A stretch of 64,000 nucleotides of DNA from an uncultured Pelagibacteraceae bacterium (GCA_902523615.1 CABYZW010000001.1:62001-126000); one strand, 5' to 3'; counted from the stretch's first letter, positions 10,344-22,078 are shown. Numbers and translations are program-made. The notes: generated by a model from the letters alone, not told the origin.

Positions 10344-10734
10344 AGAAAAAATCTATTTCAGTTGAGGCATTATTAAGACTGTCTGATCCATGAACTGAAT
10401 TTTTATCTATTGAAATTCCATATTTTTTTCTAATTGTACCCTGTTTAGCATCTTTTGGGTTTGTTGAGCCCATTAGCTCTCTATTTTCTAATACAGCATT
10501 TTCTTTTTCAAGTACCATAACAACAATAGGTCCTGATGCTAAATAAGAACATAAATCATTGTAAAATGGTTTAGTTTCATGAACTTTATAAAACTTTTCT
10601 GCCTCTTGTTTTTCAATTTGAATTTTTTTTTCTTTAATAATCTTAAATCCTTTATTTAAAAATATCTGTTTAATTTCGTTTTCTAAATTTCTCTCTACAG
10701 CATCAGGTTTTATGATTGACAAAGTTTGTTCCAT
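10333..10734 (-). CDS. ndk: Nucleoside diphosphate kinase
   Basis: MEQTLSIIKPDAVERN, GSTNPKDAKQGTIRKKYG, NSVHGSDS. Confidence 0.97.
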   Translation of the reverse strand: MEQTLSIIKPDAVERNLENEIKQIFLNKGFKIIKEKKIQIEKQEAEKFYKVHETKPFYNDLCSYLASGPIVVMVLEKENAVLENRELMGSTNPKDAKQGTIRKKYGISIDKNSVHGSDSLNNASTEIDFFFKD

Positions 10735-10735
10735 A

Positions 10736-12205
10736 TCACTCGTAATAATCCTCTATCAATTTGTTTAATAATCTCACTCCAAATCCAGTTGCACCACCAG
10801 AATTTAGAGCACCTCCATATTTTGAAAATGCCATTCCAGCTATATCTAAATGAGCCCATGGTGTTTTATTAAGAATAAATCTTTGTAAAAATTGTGCTGC
10901 TGTTGTTGAGCCTGCACCACCTACATAATTTATATTTTGCATATCAGCATTCTTTGATTCTATGAGTTTGTCATAATTTTTATTTAAAGGCATTCTCCAA
11001 ACTTTTTCATCTACCTTTTCACCTGTTTTAAATATTTGATTTGATAAATTATCGTCATTAGAGAAAAGACCAGCATATTCAGAACCTAAAGCAACTATTA
11101 TTGCGCCAGTTAAAGTTGCTAAATCAATAATAAATTTAGGTTTATATTTTTTTTCTGTGTATGTAAGTGCATCAGCTAAAACTAATCTACCCTCTGCATC
11201 GGTGTTCAAGATCTCTATGGTCTTTCCACTATAAGATTTTACTATATCTCCTGGCCTCTGTGCATTACCATCAGGCATATTTTCTACAAGACCAACAACA
11301 CCTACTGCATTTACTTTTGCTTTCCTTATCGCTAAATTTTTCATTAGACCTACTACCACTGCTGAACCAGCCATATCATAAGTCATATCTTCCATAAATT
11401 TTGCAGGCTTCAGTGAAATCCCTCCGGTATCAAAACAAACTCCTTTACCAACAAATGCTAAGGGTTTTTTATATGATTTATTTCCATTCCACTCGATAAT
11501 TACAAGGTAAGAGCCTCTAATACTTCCCTGCCCAACTCCTAACAAAGAGTCCATCCCTAGTTTTTTCAAATTTTTTTTATCTAAAACTTTTATTTTTAAT
11601 CCGAGCTTCCGAAGCTTCAAAATTCTTTTTGCGTATTCATCAGGATGCAAAACATTGCCTGGCTCTGATACTAGATCCTTTGTCAAATTAGTTCCCTCTA
11701 ACAAAGACTTGAACCGTTTATTTTTATCTAAACTTATTGAATTGTTTTTAGTAAAAATATCAAATTCATATTTATTATAATCTTTTTTTGATTTATATTT
11801 ATCAAATATATAAGATTTCAATTGAAGACCGTGAAAAAACTCATCTAGAAATTTATCATTTTTGTATAAAATTTCTTTAAAGTTTTCTCCTAATAAAGTC
11901 ATATTAGTAATTGAATTTGATTTTATAAAATTGAAGAATTCAGCGCCTTTTTTTTCATTTTCTAAAGACAAATATTTATTATTTAATTTAATCAAAATTA
12001 TTCTCTGATTTGGATTTAGATTAAAAACTAAAAAATTTTTATTTTTTATCTTATTTGAGTTTGCAGTTTTGTTGATTTCACCTGAAGTTTTAGAAATAAG
12101 GAGCTTATTTAGCGAATAAATTCTAAATTCTTCATCACAAAATAAGACGTAATTCTTGATAGTCTTGAGATTAATGCTTTTTTTAATATTTATTTTAATT
12201 GACAT
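10736..12205 (-). CDS. pepA: Leucyl aminopeptidase family protein
   Basis: [48 protein letters not shown]. Confidence 0.95.
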   Translation of the reverse strand: MSIKINIKKSINLKTIKNYVLFCDEEFRIYSLNKLLISKTSGEINKTANSNKIKNKNFLVFNLNPNQRIILIKLNNKYLSLENEKKGAEFFNFIKSNSITNMTLLGENFKEILYKNDKFLDEFFHGLQLKSYIFDKYKSKKDYNKYEFDIFTKNNSISLDKNKRFKSLLEGTNLTKDLVSEPGNVLHPDEYAKRILKLRKLGLKIKVLDKKNLKKLGMDSLLGVGQGSIRGSYLVIIEWNGNKSYKKPLAFVGKGVCFDTGGISLKPAKFMEDMTYDMAGSAVVVGLMKNLAIRKAKVNAVGVVGLVENMPDGNAQRPGDIVKSYSGKTIEILNTDAEGRLVLADALTYTEKKYKPKFIIDLATLTGAIIVALGSEYAGLFSNDDNLSNQIFKTGEKVDEKVWRMPLNKNYDKLIESKNADMQNINYVGGAGSTTAAQFLQRFILNKTPWAHLDIAGMAFSKYGGALNSGGATGFGVRLLNKLIEDYYE

Positions 12206-12264
12206 ATTTTTAATTACAAAGAGTTATAAATGAATGCTATATATTTAGAAATTTATTATTTTCA

Positions 12265-13380
12265 ATGAAAAAATTAATATTTCGAAATTTTACCACAGAT
12301 ACATTGAATTTTTTCCTAATTATGTGTTTTACAATGGGGTTAATAGTTTGGATATTACAAGCTGTAAACTATTTTGATTATGTTAGTCAAGATGGCCATG
12401 GTTTAAAAACTTATTTTACATACATTTTATTAAATTTTCCGAAAATTATTCATCGAATCATACCTTTTATCTTTTTTATTTCACTTTTTTATATTCTAAT
12501 TAGTTATGAAATTAAAAATGAATTAGTAATTTTTTGGACCCACGGAATAACTAAATTTAATTTTGCTAATAATGTTTTATTTATTTCTATTATACTAACT
12601 ATTTTTCAGATATGGTTTGGAAGCTTTGTTTCTCCACTCTCACAACTTAAAGGAAGAGAGCTTTTAAAAAACTCAAATATAGATTTTTTTACCTCTCTAA
12701 TTAAAGAAGGAAAATTTCTCAACATTGTAGAAGGACTCACCATATTCATAAATAAAGAAAACCAAAATGGTACTTACTCAAAAATTTTTATAGATGACTC
12801 ATCAAAAAATGTTTCTAGGATGATTTACGCAAAAAATGGCGTTTTGATTGATGACAAAAGTAAAAAAATTTTTAGACTTTACGATGGAAGAGTCTTAAAC
12901 AATGATAAAACAAAAATAAATATATTTGAATTTGAACAAATAGATTTTAATCTTGCTGACTATTCTTCAAATACTATTCTAGTTCCAAAAATACAAGAAA
13001 CACCCTCTAGATATCTTTTGGGATGTTCATTAAAAAAATTTAGATCTAATTTATTTTTTAAAAGTGATAAATTTAAATGCGATCAAAAAATTCAAAAAGA
13101 AATCCATCAAGAGCTTTTAAAAAGATTTTTTAAACCATTTTATATTCCAATTATAGCCATTCTCTGCTGTTTTTTAATTATAACCCCAAAAAATAATTAT
13201 AAATACGAAAGGAATAAAAGAATAATCTTTTTAATTACGTTTTTATTACTAATAATATCTGAAATCTCTCTAAGATATTCAACAATATCTGTATTTTCAA
13301 CTTCAGCATATATAATTTTACCCCTTATAAGTTTTTTTGTAATTTATCTATCTTTTTATAGGATTGTTAAAAATGTTTAA
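12265..13380 (+). CDS. lptF: LPS export ABC transporter permease LptF
   Basis: YjgP/YjgQ-type topology; tandem with lptG and lptD. Confidence 0.85.
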   Translation: MKKLIFRNFTTDTLNFFLIMCFTMGLIVWILQAVNYFDYVSQDGHGLKTYFTYILLNFPKIIHRIIPFIFFISLFYILISYEIKNELVIFWTHGITKFNFANNVLFISIILTIFQIWFGSFVSPLSQLKGRELLKNSNIDFFTSLIKEGKFLNIVEGLTIFINKENQNGTYSKIFIDDSSKNVSRMIYAKNGVLIDDKSKKIFRLYDGRVLNNDKTKINIFEFEQIDFNLADYSSNTILVPKIQETPSRYLLGCSLKKFRSNLFFKSDKFKCDQKIQKEIHQELLKRFFKPFYIPIIAILCCFLIITPKNNYKYERNKRIIFLITFLLLIISEISLRYSTISVFSTSAYIILPLISFFVIYLSFYRIVKNV

Positions 13381-14452
13381 AACTTATGAAAAGTACATTG
13401 TAAAAAGCTTTATAAGCAAATTTATATTAATCAGTTTAATATTTTTATGTCTAGTAATAATATTAAGTGTACTTGAAGAAATTTCATTTTTTAAAAATTC
13501 AGATGTTAATTTATTTTTACCATATGTTATAACTTTATTAGGTGCTCCGATTACTCTTTTTGAAATTTTTCCATTTATATTCCTTATTTCCACGCAGTTT
13601 TTATTTTATGATTTTTTTAAAAAAGATGAACTTAACCTTCTTAAGACAAATGGATTGAGTAACTTTCATATAATAAAAATTTTATTTTTTTCATCATTTC
13701 TAATTGGAATTTTTACAATTTTTATCTTTTATAATGCTGCATCAAAACTCAAATTTTTTTATACAGATATCAAAAATAATTACTCTAAAGATAATAAATA
13801 TTTGGCAGTTGTAAATGATAGTGGTCTTTGGCTAAAAGATGAAATAAAAAATAATACTTTGATCGTTAAAGCTAATTATATAGAAGGTGACTATTTAATT
13901 GATGTTATTATAAATGAATTTGATAAAAATTTTAATCTAATAAATACTATTCAGTCCAAAAAAATAGATATTAAACAAAAAAAATGGTTGATAAATAACC
14001 CTTCAATTACAAAAAAAAATATTACATTGAGCGAAAAAGAAAAAATTTACTATCAAACTAATTTCGATAAAGACAAAATAAATAGTTTATTTTCAAACAT
14101 TTCTACATTAAATTTAATAGAGTTATTTAATCTTAAGAAAGATTTTGAAAAATTAGGTTATTCATCAAATGAGATTGAAATTCATTTGTTGAATCTTTTT
14201 TCTACCCCGTTCCTTTATTCAATTTTGACTATTTTATCAGCAATAATTATGTTTAATATGAGCAGAAACAGATCACTATTCTTTCATATAATTTTTGGAA
14301 TTTTAATGTCTGTGATAATTTACTATATAAATTTTGTATTCAACTCTTTGGGAAATAATGGAAAGATACCAGCTATAGCATCAATTCTAATTCCACTTTT
14401 ATGTATTTCAATAATTACAATAGCAGGTTTGGTTAAAATTAATGAAAAGTAA
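13364..14452 (+). CDS. lptG: LPS export ABC transporter permease LptG
   Basis: Second YjgP/YjgQ-type permease followed by lptD. Confidence 0.85.
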   Translation: MLKMFKTYEKYIVKSFISKFILISLIFLCLVIILSVLEEISFFKNSDVNLFLPYVITLLGAPITLFEIFPFIFLISTQFLFYDFFKKDELNLLKTNGLSNFHIIKILFFSSFLIGIFTIFIFYNAASKLKFFYTDIKNNYSKDNKYLAVVNDSGLWLKDEIKNNTLIVKANYIEGDYLIDVIINEFDKNFNLINTIQSKKIDIKQKKWLINNPSITKKNITLSEKEKIYYQTNFDKDKINSLFSNISTLNLIELFNLKKDFEKLGYSSNEIEIHLLNLFSTPFLYSILTILSAIIMFNMSRNRSLFFHIIFGILMSVIIYYINFVFNSLGNNGKIPAIASILIPLLCISIITIAGLVKINEK

Positions 14453-16835
14453 TTTTTTTGTATTTTTTTTTATCTGTATATTTTTCTCTATTAATGCATA
14501 TGCTGATTTATTTAAGTTTGAAACTTCAGAACTTAAATTACTAGATAATGGAAATATAATTAATGCTAAAAATGGTAAGGCTACATCTTCAGACGGAGAT
14601 ATAACAATTAATGCTGAAAAATTTATATATCAAAATAAAACCCAAATTTTAAAAGCTTACAATGGAGAAGCGCTCATTAAATCAGATGATATAAAAATAA
14701 AGTTTGATTATATCGAAGTTGATCAAAAAAATAATAACATCTCAACTAAAAATTTTACTGAGATTATAGATTTAAAAAAAAATTTATCACTTGAGACAAC
14801 TAATATAAATTATAATAGAAAATTAAAAATTATAGAATCAAAAAATAAATCTATACTTAAAGATACTAATAATAATTTTCTTGATATGATGTATTTCTAT
14901 TATGAGATAGATAAGAATATTTTAAAAGTAAAGGATTTAGTTTTTAAGGACAAAGAAAACAACATATCTAATATTAAATTAGCGTTTATAAACACAAAAA
15001 CAAATAAGCTCTTAGGTAAAGATATAAAGATAGATTTGGATAATAAATTTTTTAATAAAGATAATGATCCAAGATTAATTGGTAAAAAGCTTGTTTATGA
15101 TAACGAAAATGAAATTAGCGAAATTTCAAAAGGTGTCTTCACTGTTTGTAAAAAATCAGACAAATGTCCCCCATGGCAAATATCTGCTGAGGAAATTAAA
15201 CACGACAAAAAGAAAAAGGTAATTAATTACAAAAATGCCTTACTTAAAATTTATGACATGCCAGTTTTTTATTTTCCGAAATTTTTTCACCCCGACCCCA
15301 CAGTAAAAAGAAAATCTGGTTTTTTAGTTCCCTCAATTCAAAGCTCTTCAACTTCTGGAACATATCTGCATCTTCCTTATTATCAGGTAGTAGCTGATAA
15401 TAAAGATTTTACAATTTCTCCTCGAATATTTGCCGAAAATAAATTTTTATTACAAACAGAATATAGGCAAGTAAATTCTAAAAGTGACACAATAATTGAT
15501 TTAAGTTTATTTAATGAGGAGGACAAAGACTCAAAGAATCATTTTTTTTTCAATTTTAACCAAGATCTTGTATTCGATTACTTTGAAAGTTCAAAATTAA
15601 AAATAAAGTTAGAGAGAACTTCTAATGACACATATTTAAGAGCTAATAAAATAAAGTCAAAAATTGTTAAAAATGAAAATGTTTTAGAAAATTCTTTAAA
15701 TTTAAACTTATTTTCTGAGGATTTATCAATAGAAACAGATTTCAAAGTATATGAAGATTTAAACAAGAATAAAAACGATAGATATGAGTTTATTCTTCCA
15801 AAAATCTTTATTTCAAAAAAAATAAAAAATAAAACTAACCTAAACGGGAACTTTCTTTTTGAATCAAACAATTTAATAAAAAATTATCAAACAAATATAT
15901 TTGAAAAAATTAATACAAATGATCTAATATTTAAATCAAATCCAAATATTTATAAAAACGCTTTTTATAATAACTATGAGTTTATTTTAAGAAATACAAA
16001 TTCAGATTCAGAAAAATCTAAAAAATATAAAAATAATGAAAATTATTATTTAAGTGGTATGTTTCAATATAATTCTTCTTTACCTTTAATTAAAGAAGAT
16101 AAAAATTTTCAAAATATTTTAACGCCTAGAATTTCCCTCAGAATTTCCCCAGATCATACAAAAAATGAAACTGAGGAAGACTCGAGAAGGATTGATATAA
16201 ATAATATTTATGGACTTAAAAGATTACAATCAACCGATGAGGACACTTTAGAAGGTGGTGCATCCATCACTATCGGAAAAGAATATTCAAGGATAAATAA
16301 AGAAACATCAAATGAAAATTTAGCCATAAAATTAGCTAATAATATTAGACTTAATGAAAGCAAGGATTTTCCAGCTCACAATCAAATGGGTTTAAAAAAT
16401 TCGAATCTTTTTGGAGAAGTACAGTACAATCCAAATGAATTTCTTTCAACAAAGTATAACTTTTCTCTTAAAAATGATTTAGATAATTTTGCTTACGAAA
16501 ATTTAGAGGCAAATTTAAATATATTAAATTTTACAACAAGTTTTGAGTATTTGAATGAAAATGAAATAGTAAATAAAAAATCTTACTTCTTAACCGAACT
16601 TAAATATAAATTTGATGACACTAAAAGTATTAATTTCTCAAAAAGAGAAAATAATGAGAAAGATTTAACAGAGTATTATAAATTGATTTATGAATATAAA
16701 AACGATTGCTTATCAGCTTCAATAGAATATAACAAAAATTTTTATGATGATCGTGATATTAAACCAGAAGAGAATATTTTTTTAAAACTTAATATTATGC
16801 CTTTTGGTCAAATAGCTCGAACACCAGATTTGTAA
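14442..16835 (+). CDS. lptD: LPS-assembly protein LptD
   Basis: Signal peptide, OstA-like N-terminus, YFPKFFHPDPTVKRKSGFLVPS; lptFG-lptD-surA-pdxA-rsmA order. Confidence 0.9.
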   Translation: MKSNFFVFFFICIFFSINAYADLFKFETSELKLLDNGNIINAKNGKATSSDGDITINAEKFIYQNKTQILKAYNGEALIKSDDIKIKFDYIEVDQKNNNISTKNFTEIIDLKKNLSLETTNINYNRKLKIIESKNKSILKDTNNNFLDMMYFYYEIDKNILKVKDLVFKDKENNISNIKLAFINTKTNKLLGKDIKIDLDNKFFNKDNDPRLIGKKLVYDNENEISEISKGVFTVCKKSDKCPPWQISAEEIKHDKKKKVINYKNALLKIYDMPVFYFPKFFHPDPTVKRKSGFLVPSIQSSSTSGTYLHLPYYQVVADNKDFTISPRIFAENKFLLQTEYRQVNSKSDTIIDLSLFNEEDKDSKNHFFFNFNQDLVFDYFESSKLKIKLERTSNDTYLRANKIKSKIVKNENVLENSLNLNLFSEDLSIETDFKVYEDLNKNKNDRYEFILPKIFISKKIKNKTNLNGNFLFESNNLIKNYQTNIFEKINTNDLIFKSNPNIYKNAFYNNYEFILRNTNSDSEKSKKYKNNENYYLSGMFQYNSSLPLIKEDKNFQNILTPRISLRISPDHTKNETEEDSRRIDINNIYGLKRLQSTDEDTLEGGASITIGKEYSRINKETSNENLAIKLANNIRLNESKDFPAHNQMGLKNSNLFGEVQYNPNEFLSTKYNFSLKNDLDNFAYENLEANLNILNFTTSFEYLNENEIVNKKSYFLTELKYKFDDTKSINFSKRENNEKDLTEYYKLIYEYKNDCLSASIEYNKNFYDDRDIKPEENIFLKLNIMPFGQIARTPDL

Positions 16836-16837
16836 TT

Positions 16838-17761
16838 ATGATTAAAAGAATAATTTTTTTTTCCATAATCTTTTTTGTAATTTCTTCATCGTTAGTGAAA
16901 TCCGGCATTTATATATCTGTCACAGTAGATAATGAAATTATAACTAATGTTGATATTGAAAAAGAAAGCAGTTATTTAAAAATTTTAAATCCAAAGCTAA
17001 TGGCTTTAGAATATAATCAAATATCTAATATTGCTAAAAATTCATTAATCAACGAAATAGTTAAAAAAAAAGAAATTGATAAGTACCTTGATTTAAAAAA
17101 AAAAGACGATTTAGACAATAAACTGATTGAAGATCTTTGTAAAAAATTAAGACTAAATAAAGAGCAGTTAAAAGAAATTTTAAGACAAGAAAAAAGTTAT
17201 ACTATTAATGAAGTTCTTGTGAAATTAAGAACCAATATTTTTTGGAATGACCTAATATATTTTAAATTTCATAAACAAGTGAGAATCAATGAAGATGGAC
17301 TAAAAAAGAAAATAGATGCTTTAAGTTTAAAAGAAAATAAAGAATATTTACTCTCGGAAATAATTTTTGAAAAAAAAAAGGATCAAAATTTGGATGATCA
17401 TATTAGTAATATAAAATCGAGTATTTCAGAAATTGGTTTTAATAATACTGCTAATATTTATAGTATATCAGATAGTGCTAATTTCGGTGGCCAAATCGGT
17501 TGGGTAAGTGAAGCCAATCTATCTGAAAAAATTGTAAAAAAATTAAATAATGTTAAAGAGGGACAATTCTCAGAAGTAATACAAATTGGAAATAGTTATA
17601 TGTTGTTGATGGTAGAGAAAATTAGACTAAAAAAAATATCCCTAAACAAACAAGATGAACTTGAAAAAATGGTTAAATTTGAGACAAATCGACAACTTAA
17701 TAATTTTTCAAAAATTTTTTTTAATAAATCTATTATAAATTATAGTATCAATGAAAATTAA
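16838..17761 (+). CDS. SurA-like parvulin peptidyl-prolyl isomerase
   Basis: SurA-type N-terminus (VTVDNEIITNVDIEKE) and parvulin-like FGGQIGWVSEANL..KIVKKLNNVKEGQFSEVIQIGNSYMLLMV. Confidence 0.8.
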   Translation: MIKRIIFFSIIFFVISSSLVKSGIYISVTVDNEIITNVDIEKESSYLKILNPKLMALEYNQISNIAKNSLINEIVKKKEIDKYLDLKKKDDLDNKLIEDLCKKLRLNKEQLKEILRQEKSYTINEVLVKLRTNIFWNDLIYFKFHKQVRINEDGLKKKIDALSLKENKEYLLSEIIFEKKKDQNLDDHISNIKSSISEIGFNNTANIYSISDSANFGGQIGWVSEANLSEKIVKKLNNVKEGQFSEVIQIGNSYMLLMVEKIRLKKISLNKQDELEKMVKFETNRQLNNFSKIFFNKSIINYSINEN

Positions 17762-18713
17762 TCCAATAATAATAGTATCTGGCGAACCAAAAAGTATTTT
17801 TTTTGAAATTCTGTTTAAAACCTTAAAACTAAAAAGAATTAAAAGTCCAATTATTTTAGTAGCATCTTACAAGATATTAAAATTAGAGATGAAAAGATTA
17901 AATTTTAAAAGAAAAGTAAATTTTATAAAAGTTGATGACATTAAAAAATATAAATTTGATAATAAAAACCTTAATTTAATTGATGTTAACTATGATTATA
18001 ATTCAATAAATCTAAATCCCAAAAAAAATAGTATTTATATTAAAGAATGTTTTAAAATTGCATTTAAAATTTTAGAAAGTGGAGTGTCAAAAAAGTTTTT
18101 AAATGGTCCAATTAATAAATCTAATTTTTTAAAAAAAAAATATCCAGGTATAACAGAATATATATCTGAAAAATTTAAGGTAAAAAAAGTTGCAATGTTG
18201 ATTTACAATAAAGAAATTTCTGTATGTCCAATAACGACCCATTTACCAATAAGAATTGTTTCTAAAATGATAAATCAAAAATTAATTAAAGAAAAAGTTG
18301 AATTAATAAATGATTTCTTTAAAGAAAAAATTGGTTATGAACCAAAAATTGCAGTGACTGGTTTAAATCCCCATTGTGAAAGCATACTTCCTAATAATGA
18401 AGATAACAAAATAATATCTCCAGCAATTAAATTTTTACAGAAAAAGGGATACAATATTGAGGGACCTTATCCGGCAGATACAATTTTTTTAAAACAAAAT
18501 AGAAAAAAGTTTGATGTAATAGTTGGGATGTATCATGATCAAGTACTTTCGCCTATAAAAACGTTAAAAGAATATAATGCAATTAATATTACTTTAGGAT
18601 TACCTTTTAATAGAGTTTCACCAGATCACGGGCCAAATGAAAAAATGATAAATAAAAATTTGTCAAATCCTCTCAGCCTAATTAAATCAATAGAATTTTT
18701 AGACAGACAATGA
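17751..18713 (+). CDS. pdxA: 4-hydroxythreonine-4-phosphate dehydrogenase
   Basis: TGLNPHCES, EGPYPADTIF, GMYHDQVLSPIKTL, NITLGLPFNRVSPDHG. Confidence 0.93.
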   Translation: MKINPIIIVSGEPKSIFFEILFKTLKLKRIKSPIILVASYKILKLEMKRLNFKRKVNFIKVDDIKKYKFDNKNLNLIDVNYDYNSINLNPKKNSIYIKECFKIAFKILESGVSKKFLNGPINKSNFLKKKYPGITEYISEKFKVKKVAMLIYNKEISVCPITTHLPIRIVSKMINQKLIKEKVELINDFFKEKIGYEPKIAVTGLNPHCESILPNNEDNKIISPAIKFLQKKGYNIEGPYPADTIFLKQNRKKFDVIVGMYHDQVLSPIKTLKEYNAINITLGLPFNRVSPDHGPNEKMINKNLSNPLSLIKSIEFLDRQ

Positions 18714-19498
18714 TTAGAGCCAAAAAAAGTTTGGGTCAAAATTTTTTAATTAATGAAAATATTATTAAGATAATAACTAATATAATTGACGTTGAGAATA
18801 AATCAATTCTTGAAGTTGGTCCAGGTACAGGAAATTTAACAGAGTATTTATTAAAAAAAAAACCAAAAAAATTTTTTGTTGTTGAGAAAGATAATCATTT
18901 AGTGTCATTACTAAATAAAAAGTTTAGAGATAATATATCTATAATTAATGACGATATATTAAATTTAGATGAACAACATATTTGTGATGATAAATTAATA
19001 GTTTTTGGTAATCTACCATATAATATATCTACAGAGATTCTTTGTAAGTGGATTTTAAATCTAAATGAAGAAAAAAAATGGTTTTCTAATTTGATATTAA
19101 TGTTTCAAAAAGAAGTTGCCGATAGAATTATATCAAAATTTAATTCTTCAAAATATGGACGATTGTCAATTTTGGCCAATTGGAAGCTAAGTATAAAAAA
19201 AATAATTGATATTGAGCCTAATTGTTTTTCTCCAGTGCCTAAAGTGAATAGCTCATTATTAGTCTTCGAACAAAAAAAAAAATTTTTTAAATTTAAAAAT
19301 CCCCATAATTTAGAAAAAATTACAAGAGTTTTTTTTAATCATCGAAGAAAAATGATAAAAAAACCTTTTAATCTTCTTTTTCAAAACAATGAAAATATTT
19401 TAAATAGACTTAATATTTCCCTAAATTTAAGACCTCAAAATTTAGACTTTGAAACTTATTATAAATTGACTGATGAATATGAAAGATTAAGAAGTTAA
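18710..19498 (+). CDS. rsmA: 16S rRNA dimethyladenosine transferase
   Basis: [40 protein letters not shown]. Confidence 0.96.
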   Translation: MIRAKKSLGQNFLINENIIKIITNIIDVENKSILEVGPGTGNLTEYLLKKKPKKFFVVEKDNHLVSLLNKKFRDNISIINDDILNLDEQHICDDKLIVFGNLPYNISTEILCKWILNLNEEKKWFSNLILMFQKEVADRIISKFNSSKYGRLSILANWKLSIKKIIDIEPNCFSPVPKVNSSLLVFEQKKKFFKFKNPHNLEKITRVFFNHRRKMIKKPFNLLFQNNENILNRLNISLNLRPQNLDFETYYKLTDEYERLRS

Positions 19499-20119
19499 TT
19501 TTTCAACATGTTCTCTTATATAATTTTCATCATAATCTTTTGGTCCGTTATTTATAATAGCATTTATAAGATTATAAATCTTAGAATAACAGATTTCTAA
19601 ACTTTCGTTTATTACAACATAGTCATAATTAATCCAGTGTAATACATCATGACTAAACTGTTTCATTCTTTCTTCGGCTATCAATTTATCTTTCATATCT
19701 CTGTTAGATAAACGTTCAAATAAAACTTCTCTACTTGGAGGCAAAATAAAAAAAGTAATTAATTTATAATCTAATTTTTTATTCTTTATTTGATCTGCTC
19801 CTTGCCAGTCTATATCAAATAAAACATTTTTACCTTTATTTAATTTATCAATTACTGGAGTTCTAGTGGTGCCATAATAATTATTAAAAACTTTTGCGTA
19901 TTCAAGGAATTCTTGATCCTTAATTAATCTTCTGAATTTTTCTTCTGATACAAAGTAATAATCTTGATTTGGAATTTCATTTGGTCTAGGTAATCTTGTA
20001 GTATGTGAAATTGATATTTCAAAATTTTCTAATTTTGAAAGCATGTTAACTAAAGTAGTCTTGCCAGCTCCTGAGGGAGAGGACAAAATAATCATTATCC
20101 CATCATTATCAGTGGGCAT
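19487..20119 (-). CDS. gmk: Guanylate kinase
   Basis: [52 protein letters not shown]. Confidence 0.97.
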   Translation of the reverse strand: MPTDNDGIMIILSSPSGAGKTTLVNMLSKLENFEISISHTTRLPRPNEIPNQDYYFVSEEKFRRLIKDQEFLEYAKVFNNYYGTTRTPVIDKLNKGKNVLFDIDWQGADQIKNKKLDYKLITFFILPPSREVLFERLSNRDMKDKLIAEERMKQFSHDVLHWINYDYVVINESLEICYSKIYNLINAIINNGPKDYDENYIREHVEKLTS

Positions 20120-20128
20120 TTAAAAAAA

Positions 20129-20368
20129 TTAGTTAGCTTTACCTTCAATAAATTTAACAGCGTCACCAACTGTTAAAATTTTTTCAGCTTCACTATCAGA
20201 AATTTCTGACCCAAACTCTTCTTCAAAAGCCATTACCAATTCAACAGTATCTAAGCTATCTGCTCCTAGATCATCTATGAAACTTGACTCTTCAGTTACT
20301 TTTGCTTCGTCTATACCAAGGTGATCTGCTACTATTTTTTTTACTTTATTTGAAACATCTTCTGACAT
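20129..20368 (-). CDS. acpP: Acyl carrier protein
   Basis: [21 protein letters not shown] phosphopantetheine motif. Confidence 0.97.
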   Translation of the reverse strand: MSEDVSNKVKKIVADHLGIDEAKVTEESSFIDDLGADSLDTVELVMAFEEEFGSEISDSEAEKILTVGDAVKFIEGKAN

Positions 20369-20393
20369 ATAGATCCTTTATTGTTTTAAATTC

Positions 20394-20421
20394 TTATTAG
20401 TTTAAAAACATCTTTTGTCAA
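20394..20421 (-). promoter_or_regulatory. Candidate sigma70-type promoter for acpP
   Basis: Minus strand TTGACA (20421-20416), 16 bp spacer, TAATAA (20399-20394), 25 bp upstream of the acpP ATG. Confidence 0.45.
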
Positions 20422-21155
20422 GCCATATACATGCCCCCATTAACATGTAAGGTTTCACCATTAATATAATCTGCATGATTAGATGCTAAAAAAAGAACAG
20501 CATTTGCAATATCTTCTGGCTCACCTAACCTTGCTGAAGGTATTTTAGAGATAATAACTTCTTTAAATTTATCTTCAATTTTATCTGTCATATCTGTTTT
20601 AATAAAACCAGGTGATATACAATTAACATTTATATTTTTTTTTGCATATTCTATAGCTAAACTTTTTGACATTGCAACAATTCCAGCTTTAGATGCTGTA
20701 TAATTGGCTTGACCTAAATTACCTGTATGGCCAACAACGGAAGTTATATTAATAATTTTTCCAGACTTATTTTTTAACATTTTTTTTACAGAAAACTTAC
20801 ACAACAAAAATGTCGAAGTTAAATTTAAATCAATAACTTTTTTCCACTCATCTAGGCTCATCCTAATTGATAAATTATCCATTGTTATTCCTGCATTGTT
20901 AACAATGCAGTCTAGGCTTCCGCCAAGCTGGTTGGTAGCATTTTCAATAAATTTCTCAATTTTTTCATTTTGTGAAACATCAAATTTTAAAATTTTGATA
21001 TTTTCAAATTCTGACTTTAATTTATCAAGTTTTTCATCTTTGGTACCAGTAGCTAAAATGTTTGCCTTATAGTTATGTAATGTTTTAACTATCGATTTAC
21101 CGATTCCTCCTGTTGCACCAGTTATAATAATATTTTTATTTTCCAAATTAATCAT
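20418..21155 (-). CDS. fabG: 3-oxoacyl-ACP reductase
   Basis: ITGATGGIGKSIV, NNAGITMDNL, YTASKAGIVAMSKSLA, ending GETLHVNGGMYMA. Confidence 0.96.
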   Translation of the reverse strand: MINLENKNIIITGATGGIGKSIVKTLHNYKANILATGTKDEKLDKLKSEFENIKILKFDVSQNEKIEKFIENATNQLGGSLDCIVNNAGITMDNLSIRMSLDEWKKVIDLNLTSTFLLCKFSVKKMLKNKSGKIINITSVVGHTGNLGQANYTASKAGIVAMSKSLAIEYAKKNINVNCISPGFIKTDMTDKIEDKFKEVIISKIPSARLGEPEDIANAVLFLASNHADYINGETLHVNGGMYMA

Positions 21156-22078
21156 AATTTTAAACCTTTTATATCACTCTCACTATTAATTGAATCAATT
21201 TTTACATTTTTATTTATTCTTTTAACTAAGCCTGAAAGTACTTTTCCGGGGCCTATTTCAATAAAATGACTAACCCCACTATCTGCAATTTTGATAACAC
21301 TTTCTCTCCATCTAACTCTATTTTCAATTTGATCTATGAGTAACTTTTTAAGGTCCTCTTTATTTGAAATTTCTTCAGCTGTAACATTTGAGATCAACTT
21401 TATGCTTGAGTCATTAAATTTTACTTTCTCTATTTCTTGCTTCATAATTTGAGTTGCTTTACCCATAAGACTACAATGAAATGGCGCACTAACTGGTAGC
21501 CTTATATTTTTGATACTATTTGATTTTAAAACATCAATTAAATCATCTAGATCTTTATTTTTACCACTCAATACAATTTGAGAATCTGAATTATCGTTAG
21601 CAATTTGAACTAAAAAATTATCCTGATTATCAAATAAAATTTTTTCAATCAATTTTATATTTGAGCCTAATACAGCCACCATTCCACCTTCACCATTCAG
21701 TGATGCGTTTTGCATTGCATCTCCTCTTTTTCTTAATAATCTGATTGTATCTGGAAAGCTCAAATAACCCGCTGACGAAAGTGCAGAATATTCTCCTAAA
21801 GAGTGGCCAGCAAAATAATTAGCTTTATCTAAATTAATATTAAATATTTCTTTCATAACTTTAAAAATAGAATAACTTACTAAAAATATTGCTGGTTGAG
21901 TATTGACAGTGAGATCTAGATCTTCTTTGGGGCCTTCTAAAATAATTTTTGATATTGAAAATCCTAAAGTTTCATCTGCCTCTTCGAATAAATTTTTAAT
22001 AATTTTATGATTGTTATAAAACTCTTTTCCCATTCCAACTATTTGAGAACCTTGGCCTGGAAAAATTACTGAAAACAT
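21152..22078 (-). CDS. fabD: Malonyl-CoA:ACP transacylase
   Basis: FPGQGSQIVGMG, AGHSLGEYSAL, LPVSAPFHCSLM. Confidence 0.96.
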   Translation of the reverse strand: MFSVIFPGQGSQIVGMGKEFYNNHKIIKNLFEEADETLGFSISKIILEGPKEDLDLTVNTQPAIFLVSYSIFKVMKEIFNINLDKANYFAGHSLGEYSALSSAGYLSFPDTIRLLRKRGDAMQNASLNGEGGMVAVLGSNIKLIEKILFDNQDNFLVQIANDNSDSQIVLSGKNKDLDDLIDVLKSNSIKNIRLPVSAPFHCSLMGKATQIMKQEIEKVKFNDSSIKLISNVTAEEISNKEDLKKLLIDQIENRVRWRESVIKIADSGVSHFIEIGPGKVLSGLVKRINKNVKIDSINSESDIKGLKL

